Assembly (NCBI GenBank): GCA_964460905.1
Contig: CAYWRM010000014.1
Location: 1 to 64,000, forward strand
Reading direction: 5' to 3'
DNA: 64,000 nucleotides
Source: GCA-002708315 sp964460905
Lineage (GTDB): Bacteria > Bacteroidota > Bacteroidia > Bacteroidales > F082
In this document: piece by piece, positions 52,705 through 61,930 of the stretch
Layout: the number at the start of each line of letters is the position of its first letter
Numbering within the stretch: the first letter of the stretch is position 1
Notes under the pieces: model-generated
The model's input: the letters and a program-made list of their open reading frames with translations, nothing else
What the model was told of the DNA's origin: nothing
The model's database searches: none
Translations under genes and position numbers: made by a program

Positions 52705-53940
52705 TTATTCAAATTCTGATTTTAGAATACGCAATACCTCAAGTATTGTTTCTTCTTCAAGATCAGTTCTTGTAACCAATTCTTTTTTATCTAACTCCAG
52801 CACACTTTTTGCAGTATCGCATCCAATGGTTTTAAGCTCCTCAATAATCCACTGATCAATTTCATCAGTAAATTCGGCCAAGTCAACATCTTCCGATTCT
52901 GAATCACTATCGCGGTAAACATCAATTTCATAACCTGTTAATTTACCGGCAAGCTTAATATTGAATCCTCCTTTGCCAATAGCTAGAGAAACCTGATCGG
53001 GTTTCATAAATACTTCAGCTCTACTAGTTTCATCATCAAGTTTGATTGATGTTATTTTTGCAGGAGAAAGTGCCCTTTGAATAAATAATGAATTATTACT
53101 TGTAAAATTTATTACGTCGATATTCTCATTTTTCAGCTCGCGTACAATACCATGGATTCTTGAACCTTTCATCCCGACACATGCACCAACAGGATCAATA
53201 CGGTCATCATAAGACTCAACAGCAATTTTTGCTCTTTCACCTGGGACACGGACAATATTTTTAATTGTGATAAGCCCGTCATAAACCTCAGGAACTTCAG
53301 ACTCAAAAAGTCTTTCCAGAAAAATTGTTGATGTTCGTGAAAGTACAATTACAGGAGTATTATTTCTCATATCAACCTGCAAAACTACAGCTCTTAAGGT
53401 ATCACCTTTCCTAAAATAGTCTGATGGTATTTGTTCAGATTTAGGCAGGATTAGTTCGATCCCTTCATCGTCCAAAATAAGGATTTCTTTTTTCCATACC
53501 TGATAAACTTCACCGGTTATTATATCACCAACACGCTCTTTGTATTTCTTGTAAACATTATCCTTTTCGTAATCAAGGATTCTGGATACCAGGTTTTGTC
53601 TAATTGACAGAACTTCGCGCCTCCCAAAATCGGCTAGTTGTATTTGCTTTGAAAATTCTTCTCCTACTTCAAAATCAGGTTCAACTTTAATTGCTTCAGA
53701 AAAGGCTATTTGTAAATTTTCATCTTCAACTTCTCCATCCTCTACAATTTCTCTGTAATGCCATATCTCAAGATCACCCTTGTCAATATTTACAATTATA
53801 TCAAAATGGCTTTCCTCACCAAATTTTTTTGTTAGCATACTATGAAAAACATCTTCCAGAATGCGCATCATAGTTTCGCGGTCTATATTTTTAAATTCTT
53901 TAAACTCCGAAAAAGTTTCAACAAGATTCATTGTGTCCAT
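52705..53940 (-). CDS. nusA: Transcription termination/antitermination factor NusA
   Basis: 411 residues. N-terminal RNA-polymerase-binding domain (NLVETFSEFKEFKNIDRETMM...). S1 domain near residues 135-200 (GEVYQVWKKEILILDDEGIELILP). KH domains include VPGERAKIAVES, DPVGACVGMKGSRIHGIVREL, and SLAIGKGGFNIKLAGKLTG. A short C-terminal helix-hairpin-helix part is present (AKSVLELDKKELV). It modulates pausing and intrinsic termination. Its position downstream of a terminator in its own operon suggests autoregulation. It begins 24 bp after rimP. Confidence 0.96.
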   Translation of the reverse strand: MDTMNLVETFSEFKEFKNIDRETMMRILEDVFHSMLTKKFGEESHFDIIVNIDKGDLEIWHYREIVEDGEVEDENLQIAFSEAIKVEPDFEVGEEFSKQIQLADFGRREVLSIRQNLVSRILDYEKDNVYKKYKERVGDIITGEVYQVWKKEILILDDEGIELILPKSEQIPSDYFRKGDTLRAVVLQVDMRNNTPVIVLSRTSTIFLERLFESEVPEVYDGLITIKNIVRVPGERAKIAVESYDDRIDPVGACVGMKGSRIHGIVRELKNENIDVINFTSNNSLFIQRALSPAKITSIKLDDETSRAEVFMKPDQVSLAIGKGGFNIKLAGKLTGYEIDVYRDSDSESEDVDLAEFTDEIDQWIIEELKTIGCDTAKSVLELDKKELVTRTDLEEETILEVLRILKSEFE

Positions 53941-53964
53941 CGCTACTCTTTTTTATAAGTATTG

Positions 53965-54426
53965 TTAAAAAGTTATTACCCTTTTGGCCTCTTTTATTTC
54001 GTTCATAGGAATGGTAATTATCTCTCCAAATACTGCCTTTTTAATTTTTTTATTTTTACTTTTGACTTCTTCCAGCAAATCAACCGCTTCATTATTAGCG
54101 CTTTTTAAAATGCCGGTAATTTTTTTGCCATCTAGTGTAATTACTCGTATTTTCTGATCAATGTTATTTATGTATTGTCTTAATATCAAAAATGGATGAT
54201 CAGCACCAGCAGAAGATACACTTAACTCAAAGTCATCTTTGTCACGGTCAAGATTATTTTCAATGTGTCTACTTAATTCAACACATTGTTTTATTGTAAC
54301 TCCATTGTCGCCATCAATAAATACTTTGATATTGTTATCAGTACTGATAACAATACCCACAACAAACCTATCGCTATTCAACAGGCATTCGTCAGCTAAT
54401 TTTGATATATATTTTTTATTAATCAT
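53965..54426 (-). CDS. rimP: Ribosome maturation factor RimP
   Basis: 153 residues, needed for 30S assembly. The pattern is VVGIVISTDNNIKVFIDGDNGVTIKQCVELSRHIE split over the first domain, the conserved SVSSAGADHPFLILRQYINN, and a C-terminal Sm-like barrel (KITGILKSANNEAVDLL, IPMNEIKEAKRVITF). Its ATG lies three bases after the T-run of an intrinsic terminator that also ends the tRNA-Gln transcript, so expression should depend on read-through from the tRNA promoter. Confidence 0.92.
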   Translation of the reverse strand: MINKKYISKLADECLLNSDRFVVGIVISTDNNIKVFIDGDNGVTIKQCVELSRHIENNLDRDKDDFELSVSSAGADHPFLILRQYINNIDQKIRVITLDGKKITGILKSANNEAVDLLEEVKSKNKKIKKAVFGEIITIPMNEIKEAKRVITF

Positions 54427-54429
54427 TTC

Positions 54430-54457
54430 AAAAAAAGAGGGGACTACCGTCCCCCTT
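54430..54457 (-). terminator. Intrinsic terminator between tRNA-Gln and rimP
   Basis: On the minus strand GGGGAC, tetraloop GGTA, GTCCCC is followed by TC and seven T. The T-run ends three bases before the rimP ATG at 54426. It ends the tRNA transcript and leaves no room for a separate rimP promoter. Confidence 0.85.
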
Positions 54458-54475
54458 CACCTTTCGTCTAAACCG

Positions 54476-54546
54476 TTGTCCGACCAGGATTCGAACCTGG
54501 ACAGGCAGAATCAAAATCTGCAGTGCTGCCATTACACCATCGGACA
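54476..54546 (-). tRNA. tRNA-Gln (anticodon UUG)
   Basis: The minus strand folds as a full cloverleaf. The acceptor stem is TGTCCGA with TCGGACA. The anticodon stem GCAGA/TCTGC encloses loop TTTTGAT with anticodon TTG. The T arm is CCAGG-TTCGAAT-CCTGG and the discriminator base is A. The D arm contains AATGGCAG. The 3' CCA is not encoded. A strong promoter lies directly upstream and an intrinsic terminator 19 bp downstream. Confidence 0.95.
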
Positions 54547-54555
54547 TTCGGGGCG

Positions 54556-54585
54556 CAAAGATACTCCATTTTTTTTTATTACAAA
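54556..54585 (-). promoter_or_regulatory. Promoter of tRNA-Gln and probably rimP-nusA-infB
   Basis: Minus strand TTTG (54582-54585), 18 bases, TATCTTTG (54556-54563): a full match to the Bacteroidota consensus. The tRNA 5' end is about ten bases beyond the -7 box. No other promoter is seen before rimP. Confidence 0.75.
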
Positions 54586-54714
54586 CTTTTAGCCTGAAAT
54601 TATTAAAATGTGTTAAATTCAAACAGTTTAAAAATATATATATTATTAAATTGTATATTTTCGCATCAACTTAATATTACGTATACAAATCATTTGGGTT
54701 AATATTTCTAAGTA

Positions 54715-57700
54715 ATGGAAAAATTTAAAAAACTAAATAATTTAATTGGATGGATCGTTTTTGCCATTGCAACATCGGTTTACTTTTTAACATTAGAGCC
54801 TACTGCAAGCTGGTGGGATTGTGGAGAGTACATTGCCACAGCATATAAATTACAAGTAGGGCATCCTCCCGGAGCTCCATTTTTTCAGTTGTTGGGTCGT
54901 TTCTTCACTCTTTTTGCTTTTGGCGACCTTGAGAATGTTGCTTTAATGATTAACATAATGTCAGCATTGTCAAGTAGTTTTACTATTCTTTTCTTATTTT
55001 GGACAATCACCATGCTAGCCAAAAAGATTATGGTAAAATCAGGAGATAATTTTCCTGCAAAAGCCGAAGGATGGGCGATACTTGGAGCAGGTGTTGTTGG
55101 ATCTTTAGCTTACACTTTTAGTGATTCGTTTTGGTTTTCGGCTGTTGAGGGTGAGGTTTATGCAATGTCGTCATTATTTACGGCAATTGTTTTTTGGGCA
55201 ATATTACGATGGGAAGAAGTTGCTGATCGTCGTGCCGGTTTCCGTTGGCTACTTTTGATTTCCTATATTATGGGTCTTTCAATTGGAGTTCACCTATTAA
55301 ATTTATTGGCAATACCGGCAATTGTGTACGTTTATTATTATAAAAAGTATACATATTCGCATAAAGGTTTTATTGCAGCCGGTTTATTATCACTAGCAAT
55401 TTTGGTGGTAATTATGTATATGATTATACCCGGAACTGTTGAGTTGGCTGGTAAATTTGAATTGTTCTTTGTTAATAGTATGGGTTTGCCATTTAATTCA
55501 GGAACAATATTTTACTTCCTTCTTATAATTATTGTTATTGCAGGAGGGTTGTTATATACTCGTGTAAAAGGCAAGGTTGTGTTGAATACTGTAATCCTTG
55601 CTTTTTTATTCATATTGATAGGTTATTCATCATTTTTCATGTTGGTAATAAGGGCTAATGCAAATACACCTATTAATGAAAATGACCCTAAGGATGCCAT
55701 TAGCCTGTTATCATACTTAAATAGAGAACAATATGGCACATGGCCAATATTTCATGGTCAGTATTATAATGCACCAATTGTTGATCATGCAGATGGAAAT
55801 CCAATCTATATGCAAGATGAGAAGAAGGGTAAATATGTTATTAAAGATGATAGAAAAGGTACTATTCCTGTATACGATGAACGTTTTACTACAATGTTTC
55901 CACGGATGTGGAGTAATACAAAGCCTGCGCATATTTCACTTTATGAACATTTTGGAGATGTAGAAGGAGTACCAATTAGTGTTTCTGACGGAAAAGGCGG
56001 TACAAAAGTGCTGTATCGTCCTACTTTTGGAGAGAATCTTAAATTCTTTTTTACATATCAGTTCAATTTTATGTATGTGAGATATTTTATGTGGAATTTT
56101 GCAGGAAGGCAGAATAATATTGAAAGCCAGGCCGAAATACAACATGGAAACTGGATAAGTGGAATTGGTTTTATTGATTCATGGCGCCTTGGTGATCAGG
56201 TAAACTTGCCAACAAGTATGCAGAATCCTGCTAAAACACAATTTTATTTTCTTCCTTTAATACTAGGGCTTATTGGCTTTTTCTTTCAACTTAACCGAAG
56301 TAAAAATGATACTTGGATAGTTTCTCTTATATTTATAATGACAGGTCTTGCCATAATAGTGTACCTTAATCAAACACCTTTGCAGCCCAGAGAACGTGAT
56401 TATGCTTATGCTGGATCGTTTTATGCTTTTGCAATATGGATAGGACTTGGCGTTCTTGGACTTTATAATGCTTTGCAAAAGAAAATGAGAAATAAGGCAA
56501 TAGCCGCAGTTATAGTTTCTGTTGCAAGTTTAGTGTTGGTTCCGGGAATCGTGGCTGAGCAAGGCTGGGATGCACATGATCGTTCAGGTAAGTATGCTGC
56601 TACCGATTTTGCTAAGATGTATCTTAATTCGTGTGAACCAAATGCCATACTTTTTACTAATGGTGATAATGATACTTTCCCTCTTTGGTATGTACAAGAG
56701 GTTGAGAATTACCGTACGGATGTAAGAGTTGTGAATTTCATGCTTTCATCAGGCGACTGGTATGTTAGCCAAATGGGAAGGAAAGTCTATGAATCTGATA
56801 GGTTACCGCTAACAATTAATCAGGATTTTTATAAAAAAGAAGCTGGTTATATTCCGGTATTTGAGCGGTTGGATGAAGCTGAACTTATTGATGCAATAAG
56901 ATTTATTGAGGATGACAACAAAGGAACAAGAGTGCCTCTTCAAAGTGGCGATTGGATTGACTATTTGCCTACAAAAAAATTAATACTTAATATTGATAAA
57001 GAAGCAGTTATTGCTTCAGGGACTGTTTCAATTGAAGATTCTGCGGAGATAGTTGACAAAATGGAGTGGACAGTTCGTCAAAGTGGACTTTTCAGAAATG
57101 ACTTAATGCTTCTCGATCTTGTTGCTACAAACAATTGGGAAAGACCAATTTATTTTGCTAATCCTAATAGCCATAGTAAGGTACTTAATGTTGATAAATA
57201 CTGCCATTTAGAGGGTGTTGTTTATCGTTTTAAACCAACTCTTGCTACTGATTTTATTAAAAATATTGGTGGCGTTAATGCTGATCGTACATATGAGGTT
57301 ATCATGGATGAGGATGTTATATGGGGTAGGTTAAATCAGGATGATGTGGTTGTTGACAGAGAAAGCTCCAGAAATGCAAATATGGCTAAGCAAAACTATA
57401 TACGGCTTGCACAAGCATTGCTAAATGAGAAAAAATACGATTCGGTTGTTAAAGTATTAGACCGCGGAATAGAATTGTTCCCAAATGATAAATTCCCATA
57501 TGATCATTTTATGGTGGCTTGGGCTGATTTTTATTATAAATCAGGTGCTACTGAAAAAGCCAATGATCTGGTAAGCTTAATAGCTGCTCGATATGAAGAA
57601 GATTTGTCATATTATACTGCTTTAAGCGATAAGCATGTTGCACAATATCAGAATGATATACAAGATGCAATGTATGGTCTGCAGAGGTTAGTTCAAGTAA

Positions 57701-57783
57701 CAAATCAGAATAAGCAGCCTGAATTGTCAAAAGAAATTGAAGAATCGTTTTATGCGTATATTTCTTCGCTGAAATTACAGTAA
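54715..57783 (+). CDS. DUF2723-family membrane protein (putative glycosyltransferase-like)
   Basis: 1,022 residues. About ten membrane segments in the first 650 residues begin WIVFAIATSVYFLTLEPTAS. The conserved WWDCGEYIATAYKLQVGHPP matches the first loop of DUF2723, a family related in layout to GT-C protein O-mannosyltransferases, which keep acidic residues in this loop. A middle soluble part (LFTNGDNDTFPLWYVQE) and a C-terminal TPR-like part (LNEKKYDSVVKVLDRGIELFP) follow. A role in lipid-linked sugar transfer, perhaps protein O-glycosylation, is inference. It is divergent from tRNA-Gln and convergent with alaS across a heptamer tract. Confidence 0.85.
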   Translation: MEKFKKLNNLIGWIVFAIATSVYFLTLEPTASWWDCGEYIATAYKLQVGHPPGAPFFQLLGRFFTLFAFGDLENVALMINIMSALSSSFTILFLFWTITMLAKKIMVKSGDNFPAKAEGWAILGAGVVGSLAYTFSDSFWFSAVEGEVYAMSSLFTAIVFWAILRWEEVADRRAGFRWLLLISYIMGLSIGVHLLNLLAIPAIVYVYYYKKYTYSHKGFIAAGLLSLAILVVIMYMIIPGTVELAGKFELFFVNSMGLPFNSGTIFYFLLIIIVIAGGLLYTRVKGKVVLNTVILAFLFILIGYSSFFMLVIRANANTPINENDPKDAISLLSYLNREQYGTWPIFHGQYYNAPIVDHADGNPIYMQDEKKGKYVIKDDRKGTIPVYDERFTTMFPRMWSNTKPAHISLYEHFGDVEGVPISVSDGKGGTKVLYRPTFGENLKFFFTYQFNFMYVRYFMWNFAGRQNNIESQAEIQHGNWISGIGFIDSWRLGDQVNLPTSMQNPAKTQFYFLPLILGLIGFFFQLNRSKNDTWIVSLIFIMTGLAIIVYLNQTPLQPRERDYAYAGSFYAFAIWIGLGVLGLYNALQKKMRNKAIAAVIVSVASLVLVPGIVAEQGWDAHDRSGKYAATDFAKMYLNSCEPNAILFTNGDNDTFPLWYVQEVENYRTDVRVVNFMLSSGDWYVSQMGRKVYESDRLPLTINQDFYKKEAGYIPVFERLDEAELIDAIRFIEDDNKGTRVPLQSGDWIDYLPTKKLILNIDKEAVIASGTVSIEDSAEIVDKMEWTVRQSGLFRNDLMLLDLVATNNWERPIYFANPNSHSKVLNVDKYCHLEGVVYRFKPTLATDFIKNIGGVNADRTYEVIMDEDVIWGRLNQDDVVVDRESSRNANMAKQNYIRLAQALLNEKKYDSVVKVLDRGIELFPNDKFPYDHFMVAWADFYYKSGATEKANDLVSLIAARYEEDLSYYTALSDKHVAQYQNDIQDAMYGLQRLVQVTNQNKQPELSKEIEESFYAYISSLKLQ

Positions 57784-57860
57784 GGCCTATTGGCTATTGG
57801 CATTTAGCTATTAGTATTTGCCAATAGCTAATAGCTAATTGCTAACAGCCATCAGCCAAC
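57784..57860. repeat. Heptanucleotide-period tract 3 (inverted)
   Basis: The whole 79-bp gap between the convergent DUF2723 and alaS genes is heptamers. Left half: TATTGGC, ATTTAGC, TATTAGT. Right half: AATAGCT, AATTGCT, AACAGCC, ATCAGCC. The halves are roughly reverse complements, so an AT-rich hairpin is possible. Units match those in the tract at 1985-2257. Confidence 0.8.
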
Positions 57861-57862
57861 AT

Positions 57863-60502
57863 CTATTTCAAAAACTCTTTCGCTGCCTCAAAAGCAGCCT
57901 TAATTCCTGATGCATCTTTGCCCCCTGCGGTAGCTAAGAAAGGTTGGCCACCGCCACCACCTTTAATATGTTGTGAGATTTTTTTGATAATGTTTCCGGC
58001 ATTTAGACCTTTAGCATCAACCAGCGCATCAGAGATAGAAACAATGAGATTTACTTTGTCAGCATTAGTAGTTGCAAGCACAGTAACAATATTATCACCA
58101 CTTGAACGAAGTTTTTGAGCCAAACTTTTAGCTTGGTTAACATCGAGCTTTGTATTTGATGTTATAAATCTAATATCTGAAATTATTTCTGCCTCATTAA
58201 TAAGTGTATTGGCAATTTGCAAGGCTTGTTGCTTTTGAATATTATCAATTTCCTTTTGTAAACTGTGGTGCTGATTGATTACATTACCAACTGCAAGCAA
58301 TGTGTTTGCCTGATTTTTAAACAAGCTCTTTATTGAGTTCAATGTATCAACCTGATCATATACAAATTCTTCAGCCTTCATACCTGTAACAGCTTCAATT
58401 CGGCGAACACCAGCTGCTATGCCACTTTCTGATAATATCTTAAAAAAACCAATGTTACCTGTAGAAGAAACATGAGTTCCTCCACATAATTCAATAGAAA
58501 AATCAGGGTCAAAAGAAACAACTCTTACACTGTCGCCATATTTCTCACCAAAAAGTGCCATAGCACCCATATCCTTAGCCTTAGCCATAGGAATATTATT
58601 TTTTATATCAGTTAATATATTTGCTCTTATTTGTCTGTTAACTAATATTTCAACTTCTTTAATTTCAGTTTCAGACATACTACCAAAGTGTGAGAAATCA
58701 AAACGTAATTTATTTTCGTTAACAAGTGATCCTTTTTGTTCAACATGGTTGCCAAGTACTTTGCGTAACGCTGCATGCATTATATGTGTAGCACTATGGT
58801 TAGCAGTAGTAAGTTCTCGATTTTGTTCATCTACTTTTGCTTTAAATCCACTTTGTGGAAATTTAGGTTCCATTGTGATAATATGAATGGTTTGATTATT
58901 TTCTTTTTTCGTATCAATAACCTGAAGTGTTTCATTTTCAGATTCTAATATTCCTTTATCACCAACTTGCCCTCCTGATTCAGCATAAAATGGAGTTTTA
59001 TTCAGGATAACTTCAAATATGGTTTTTTTACTTGTTTTAACTTTACGATATTTGATTATTTCTGCTTTGGTTTCAAGTGATGAATAGCCAACAAAAATTG
59101 ACTCTTCATTTTTATTATTAACAATAACCCAGTCTTCTGTATCTACTGAAGCTGCTTTTCGTGAGCGAGCTTTTTGAGTTTCAAGTCCTTTTTTAAAACC
59201 TTCCATATCAACAGACATCCCTTTTTCGCGTGCAATTAATTGTGTTAGATCAATGGGAAAACCAAATGTATCGAATAATTCGAAAGCAAAGTCGCCTGCA
59301 ATTCGCTTGTTCCCTGCATGGGACTCTATATATTTATCAAATTTTTTAATCCCATGTGCAAGGGTTCTTAAAAAGGCAACTTCTTCTTCTTTAATTACCT
59401 GGCTAATAAAATTATTCTGGATTTTTATTTCTGGGAAAACATCTCCCATTTGTGAAACTAGTATTGGCAGAAGCTTATAAAGTACAGGTTCATCAAAGCC
59501 CAGAAATGTGAAACCATAGCGTACAGCTCTTCGAAGTATCCTGCGGATAACATAACCCGCACCGGTATTTGATGGTAGTTGACCATCAGCAATAGCAAAT
59601 GTAACAGCTCTTAAATGGTCTGCCATAACTCGCATTGCAATATCCGATTCATTATTTTGTCCATAAGTTTGATTAGACAATTTTGCAATTTCATTAATTA
59701 TAGGAGTGAAAATATCGGTATCATAATTTGATCTTACTCCCTGAAGAACCATGGCAAGTCGTTCAAAACCCATACCTGTGTCTACATGTTTTGCTGCCAG
59801 AGGGACTAATTTGCCATTAGATAAGCGATTATATTGAATAAATACAAGGTTCCAGATTTCAATAACTTCAGGATGGTCTTTATTAACTAGTTCATTACCT
59901 GATATTTTTTTCTTCTCTTCATCGGATCTTATGTCAATATGAATTTCTGAGCATGGTCCACATGGTCCTGTTTCCCCCATTTCCCAAAAATTATCTTTCT
60001 TTGAGCCATAAAGTATTCTTTCTTCGGGCAGAAATTCCTTCCAAAAGTTGTAGGATTCTGAGTCAACAGACAATCCATCAGATTTATCACCTTCAAAAAT
60101 GGTTACATAAAGTTGATCTTTTTTGATCCCATAAACATCAGTAAAAAGTTCCCATGCCCATGCAATAGCTTCCTTTTTGAAATATCCACCTTCACTACCT
60201 GTTGGGTCACCAAACGACCAGTTACCAAGCATTTCAAACATGGTGTGATGATAAGTATCATGCCCAACTTCTTCAAGGTCATTATGTTTACCACTAACTC
60301 TTAAGCATTTCTGTGTATCTGCAATTCGAGGTGAAACAATAGGACTATTACCCAAAAAAAGATCTTTAAACTGATTCATGCCAGCATTTGTGAACATTAA
60401 AGTGGGGTCATTTTTAACCACCATTGGCGCAGATGGAACAATTTTATGTTGTTTGCTCTCAAAAAAGTTAATAAATGCTTTTCGGATGTCTATAGATTTC
60501 AT
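57863..60502 (-). CDS. alaS: Alanyl-tRNA synthetase
   Basis: 879 residues, full length. Class II catalytic domain: RKAFINFFESKQHKIVPSAP near the start, PTLMFTNAGMNQFKDLFLG and DDLEEVGHDTYHHTMFEMLG-like motifs, and RVMADHLRAVTFAIADG. Editing domain: NHSATHIMHAALRKVLG with the zinc-binding His pair, and the CGGTHVSSTGNIG motif. The C-terminal DHHA1 domain has HIKGGGGGQPFLATAGGKD. It charges tRNA-Ala and clears mischarged Ser/Gly. It is a single gene divergent from the M23 peptidase. Confidence 0.97.
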   Translation of the reverse strand: MKSIDIRKAFINFFESKQHKIVPSAPMVVKNDPTLMFTNAGMNQFKDLFLGNSPIVSPRIADTQKCLRVSGKHNDLEEVGHDTYHHTMFEMLGNWSFGDPTGSEGGYFKKEAIAWAWELFTDVYGIKKDQLYVTIFEGDKSDGLSVDSESYNFWKEFLPEERILYGSKKDNFWEMGETGPCGPCSEIHIDIRSDEEKKKISGNELVNKDHPEVIEIWNLVFIQYNRLSNGKLVPLAAKHVDTGMGFERLAMVLQGVRSNYDTDIFTPIINEIAKLSNQTYGQNNESDIAMRVMADHLRAVTFAIADGQLPSNTGAGYVIRRILRRAVRYGFTFLGFDEPVLYKLLPILVSQMGDVFPEIKIQNNFISQVIKEEEVAFLRTLAHGIKKFDKYIESHAGNKRIAGDFAFELFDTFGFPIDLTQLIAREKGMSVDMEGFKKGLETQKARSRKAASVDTEDWVIVNNKNEESIFVGYSSLETKAEIIKYRKVKTSKKTIFEVILNKTPFYAESGGQVGDKGILESENETLQVIDTKKENNQTIHIITMEPKFPQSGFKAKVDEQNRELTTANHSATHIMHAALRKVLGNHVEQKGSLVNENKLRFDFSHFGSMSETEIKEVEILVNRQIRANILTDIKNNIPMAKAKDMGAMALFGEKYGDSVRVVSFDPDFSIELCGGTHVSSTGNIGFFKILSESGIAAGVRRIEAVTGMKAEEFVYDQVDTLNSIKSLFKNQANTLLAVGNVINQHHSLQKEIDNIQKQQALQIANTLINEAEIISDIRFITSNTKLDVNQAKSLAQKLRSSGDNIVTVLATTNADKVNLIVSISDALVDAKGLNAGNIIKKISQHIKGGGGGQPFLATAGGKDASGIKAAFEAAKEFLK

Positions 60503-60552
60503 AACCTGGTAGTTAACAATATGGTGTTGATATTTTTATATTTTAAAGATTG

Positions 60553-60560
60553 CAAATTTA
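60553..60560 (-). promoter_or_regulatory. Probable -7 box for alaS
   Basis: Minus strand TAAATTTG fits TAnnTTTG, 50 bases upstream of the alaS start at 60502. No clear -33 element is seen. Confidence 0.35.
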
Positions 60561-60600
60561 GCCTAAATAATTAATTTCGCATTTCTATTGGTATTAAATT

Positions 60601-61572
60601 ATGGCAAAGACAAAGTACTTTTTTAATGATAAGTTGCTCTCATATGAGGAAGCAAAAACAACATCCTTACAGCGATTATCTAGGATCTTGCTTTTTATAA
60701 TCGCAGCAGCGGCGTCTTCATTTGCTATTATATTTTTGTCATATACATTTTTTGAATCACCAAAAGAGAGAATTCTTAAAAGTGAGATTTCCCAATATGA
60801 ACTGCAATATCAAATAATGAATGACAGGCTTAATCAGATGCAGGGTTTGGTTGATGAAATGGCTGATAGGGATGATAATATATATAGAATTATTTTTGAA
60901 GCAGAGCCAATATCTAAATCGGTTCGTCAGGCAGGTTATGGTGGAGTTGATCGCTATGCTAAACTTGAGGGGTATAATAATTCGGAATTACTCATTGAAA
61001 CAGCAAAAAAACTTGATAACATTGCCAGTGAACTATATGTTCAGTCAAAGTCATTCGATGAAGTTTATGAAATGGCTCGTAACAAAGAGAATATGTTGGC
61101 TTGTATTCCTGCTATTCAGCCTGTTAATAATAAAGAGCTAAAAAGGTTATCATCTTATTATGGTTACCGTATTGACCCTATTTATAAAATTAAGAAATTT
61201 CATGCCGGTGTTGACTTTAGTGCACCTCAGGGAACTCCAATTTATTCTAGTGGTGAAGGCACTGTTGTGAAAACAAGGCGTTCGCAACGGGGTTATGGAA
61301 ATACTGTTACAGTTGATCATGGTTTTGGATATAGTACTTTTTATGCACACATTAAAGATATAAAAGTTAAGAAAGGTGATAAGGTAGTAAGGGGTCAAAT
61401 TATTGCTACTGTTGGTAATACTGGTAAATCAACAGCTCCTCATTTACATTATGAAGTTAGGAAAAATAATCGTACTGTAAATCCAATATACTATTTCTTT
61501 AACGATCTGTCTCCTGATGAGTTTGAAGAACTTTTAAGCTTATCAAAACTCCCAAATCAGTCGTTAGACTAA
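60601..61572 (+). CDS. M23-family metallopeptidase (cell-wall)
   Basis: 323 residues. One membrane segment near 30-52 (ILLFIIAAAASSFAIIFLSY) anchors it in the inner membrane. A coiled-coil-like region follows (SEISQYELQYQIMNDRLNQM). The M23 (LytM) domain, about 190-305, has metal ligands in HAGVDFSAPQGTPI and HLHYEVR, plus TVDHGFGYSTFYAHI. With both ligand motifs intact it should cut peptidoglycan peptides, or activate an amidase. It leads a run with a MerR regulator (16 bp on) and a small secreted protein. Confidence 0.9.
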   Translation: MAKTKYFFNDKLLSYEEAKTTSLQRLSRILLFIIAAAASSFAIIFLSYTFFESPKERILKSEISQYELQYQIMNDRLNQMQGLVDEMADRDDNIYRIIFEAEPISKSVRQAGYGGVDRYAKLEGYNNSELLIETAKKLDNIASELYVQSKSFDEVYEMARNKENMLACIPAIQPVNNKELKRLSSYYGYRIDPIYKIKKFHAGVDFSAPQGTPIYSSGEGTVVKTRRSQRGYGNTVTVDHGFGYSTFYAHIKDIKVKKGDKVVRGQIIATVGNTGKSTAPHLHYEVRKNNRTVNPIYYFFNDLSPDEFEELLSLSKLPNQSLD

Positions 61573-61588
61573 CTTATCTTTAAATAAT

Positions 61589-61927
61589 ATGACTGATAAG
61601 ATCTATTATAAAATAGGGGCTATAGCTAGTAAGTTTGATGTAAACACCTCTTTGATAAGATATTGGGAGCAGGAATTTGATTTTATCAGACCAAAAAAGA
61701 ATAATAAAGGTACTCGGCTTTACACAAATAAGGACATTGATAATTTTGAGATAATCTACTATCTTATTAAAGAGAAAGGAATGACAATACAAGGTGTTAA
61801 GGATTATATTGTTAATCGAAAAGGAAATAAATCAATGGAGAAGCTTGAAGTTATTGTTACATTGAAAAGAACCCGGAAATTATTAGCTGAAATAAGAGAA
61901 GTACTTAGTAAAAAGGCTGAAATATAG
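61589..61927 (+). CDS. MerR-family transcriptional regulator
   Basis: 112 residues. The N-terminal winged helix reads YYKIGAIASKFDVNTSLIRYWEQEFDFIRPKKN, a standard MerR helix-turn-helix start with the RYWE motif, then GTRLYTNKDIDNFEIIYYLIKEKGMTIQG. A C-terminal helix for dimerisation completes the protein. There is no effector domain and no metal-binding cysteines, which places it with the short MerR-like regulators of Bacteroidota. It sits between the M23 peptidase and a secreted protein, suggesting envelope-related regulation (inference). Confidence 0.88.
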   Translation: MTDKIYYKIGAIASKFDVNTSLIRYWEQEFDFIRPKKNNKGTRLYTNKDIDNFEIIYYLIKEKGMTIQGVKDYIVNRKGNKSMEKLEVIVTLKRTRKLLAEIREVLSKKAEI

Positions 61928-61930
61928 AAA

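Noticed and set aside
54715..57783. Assigning the DUF2723 protein as a confirmed protein O-mannosyltransferase
   Set aside because: Only the layout and first-loop acidic motif support it; no direct evidence of the reaction, so it stays a putative assignment.
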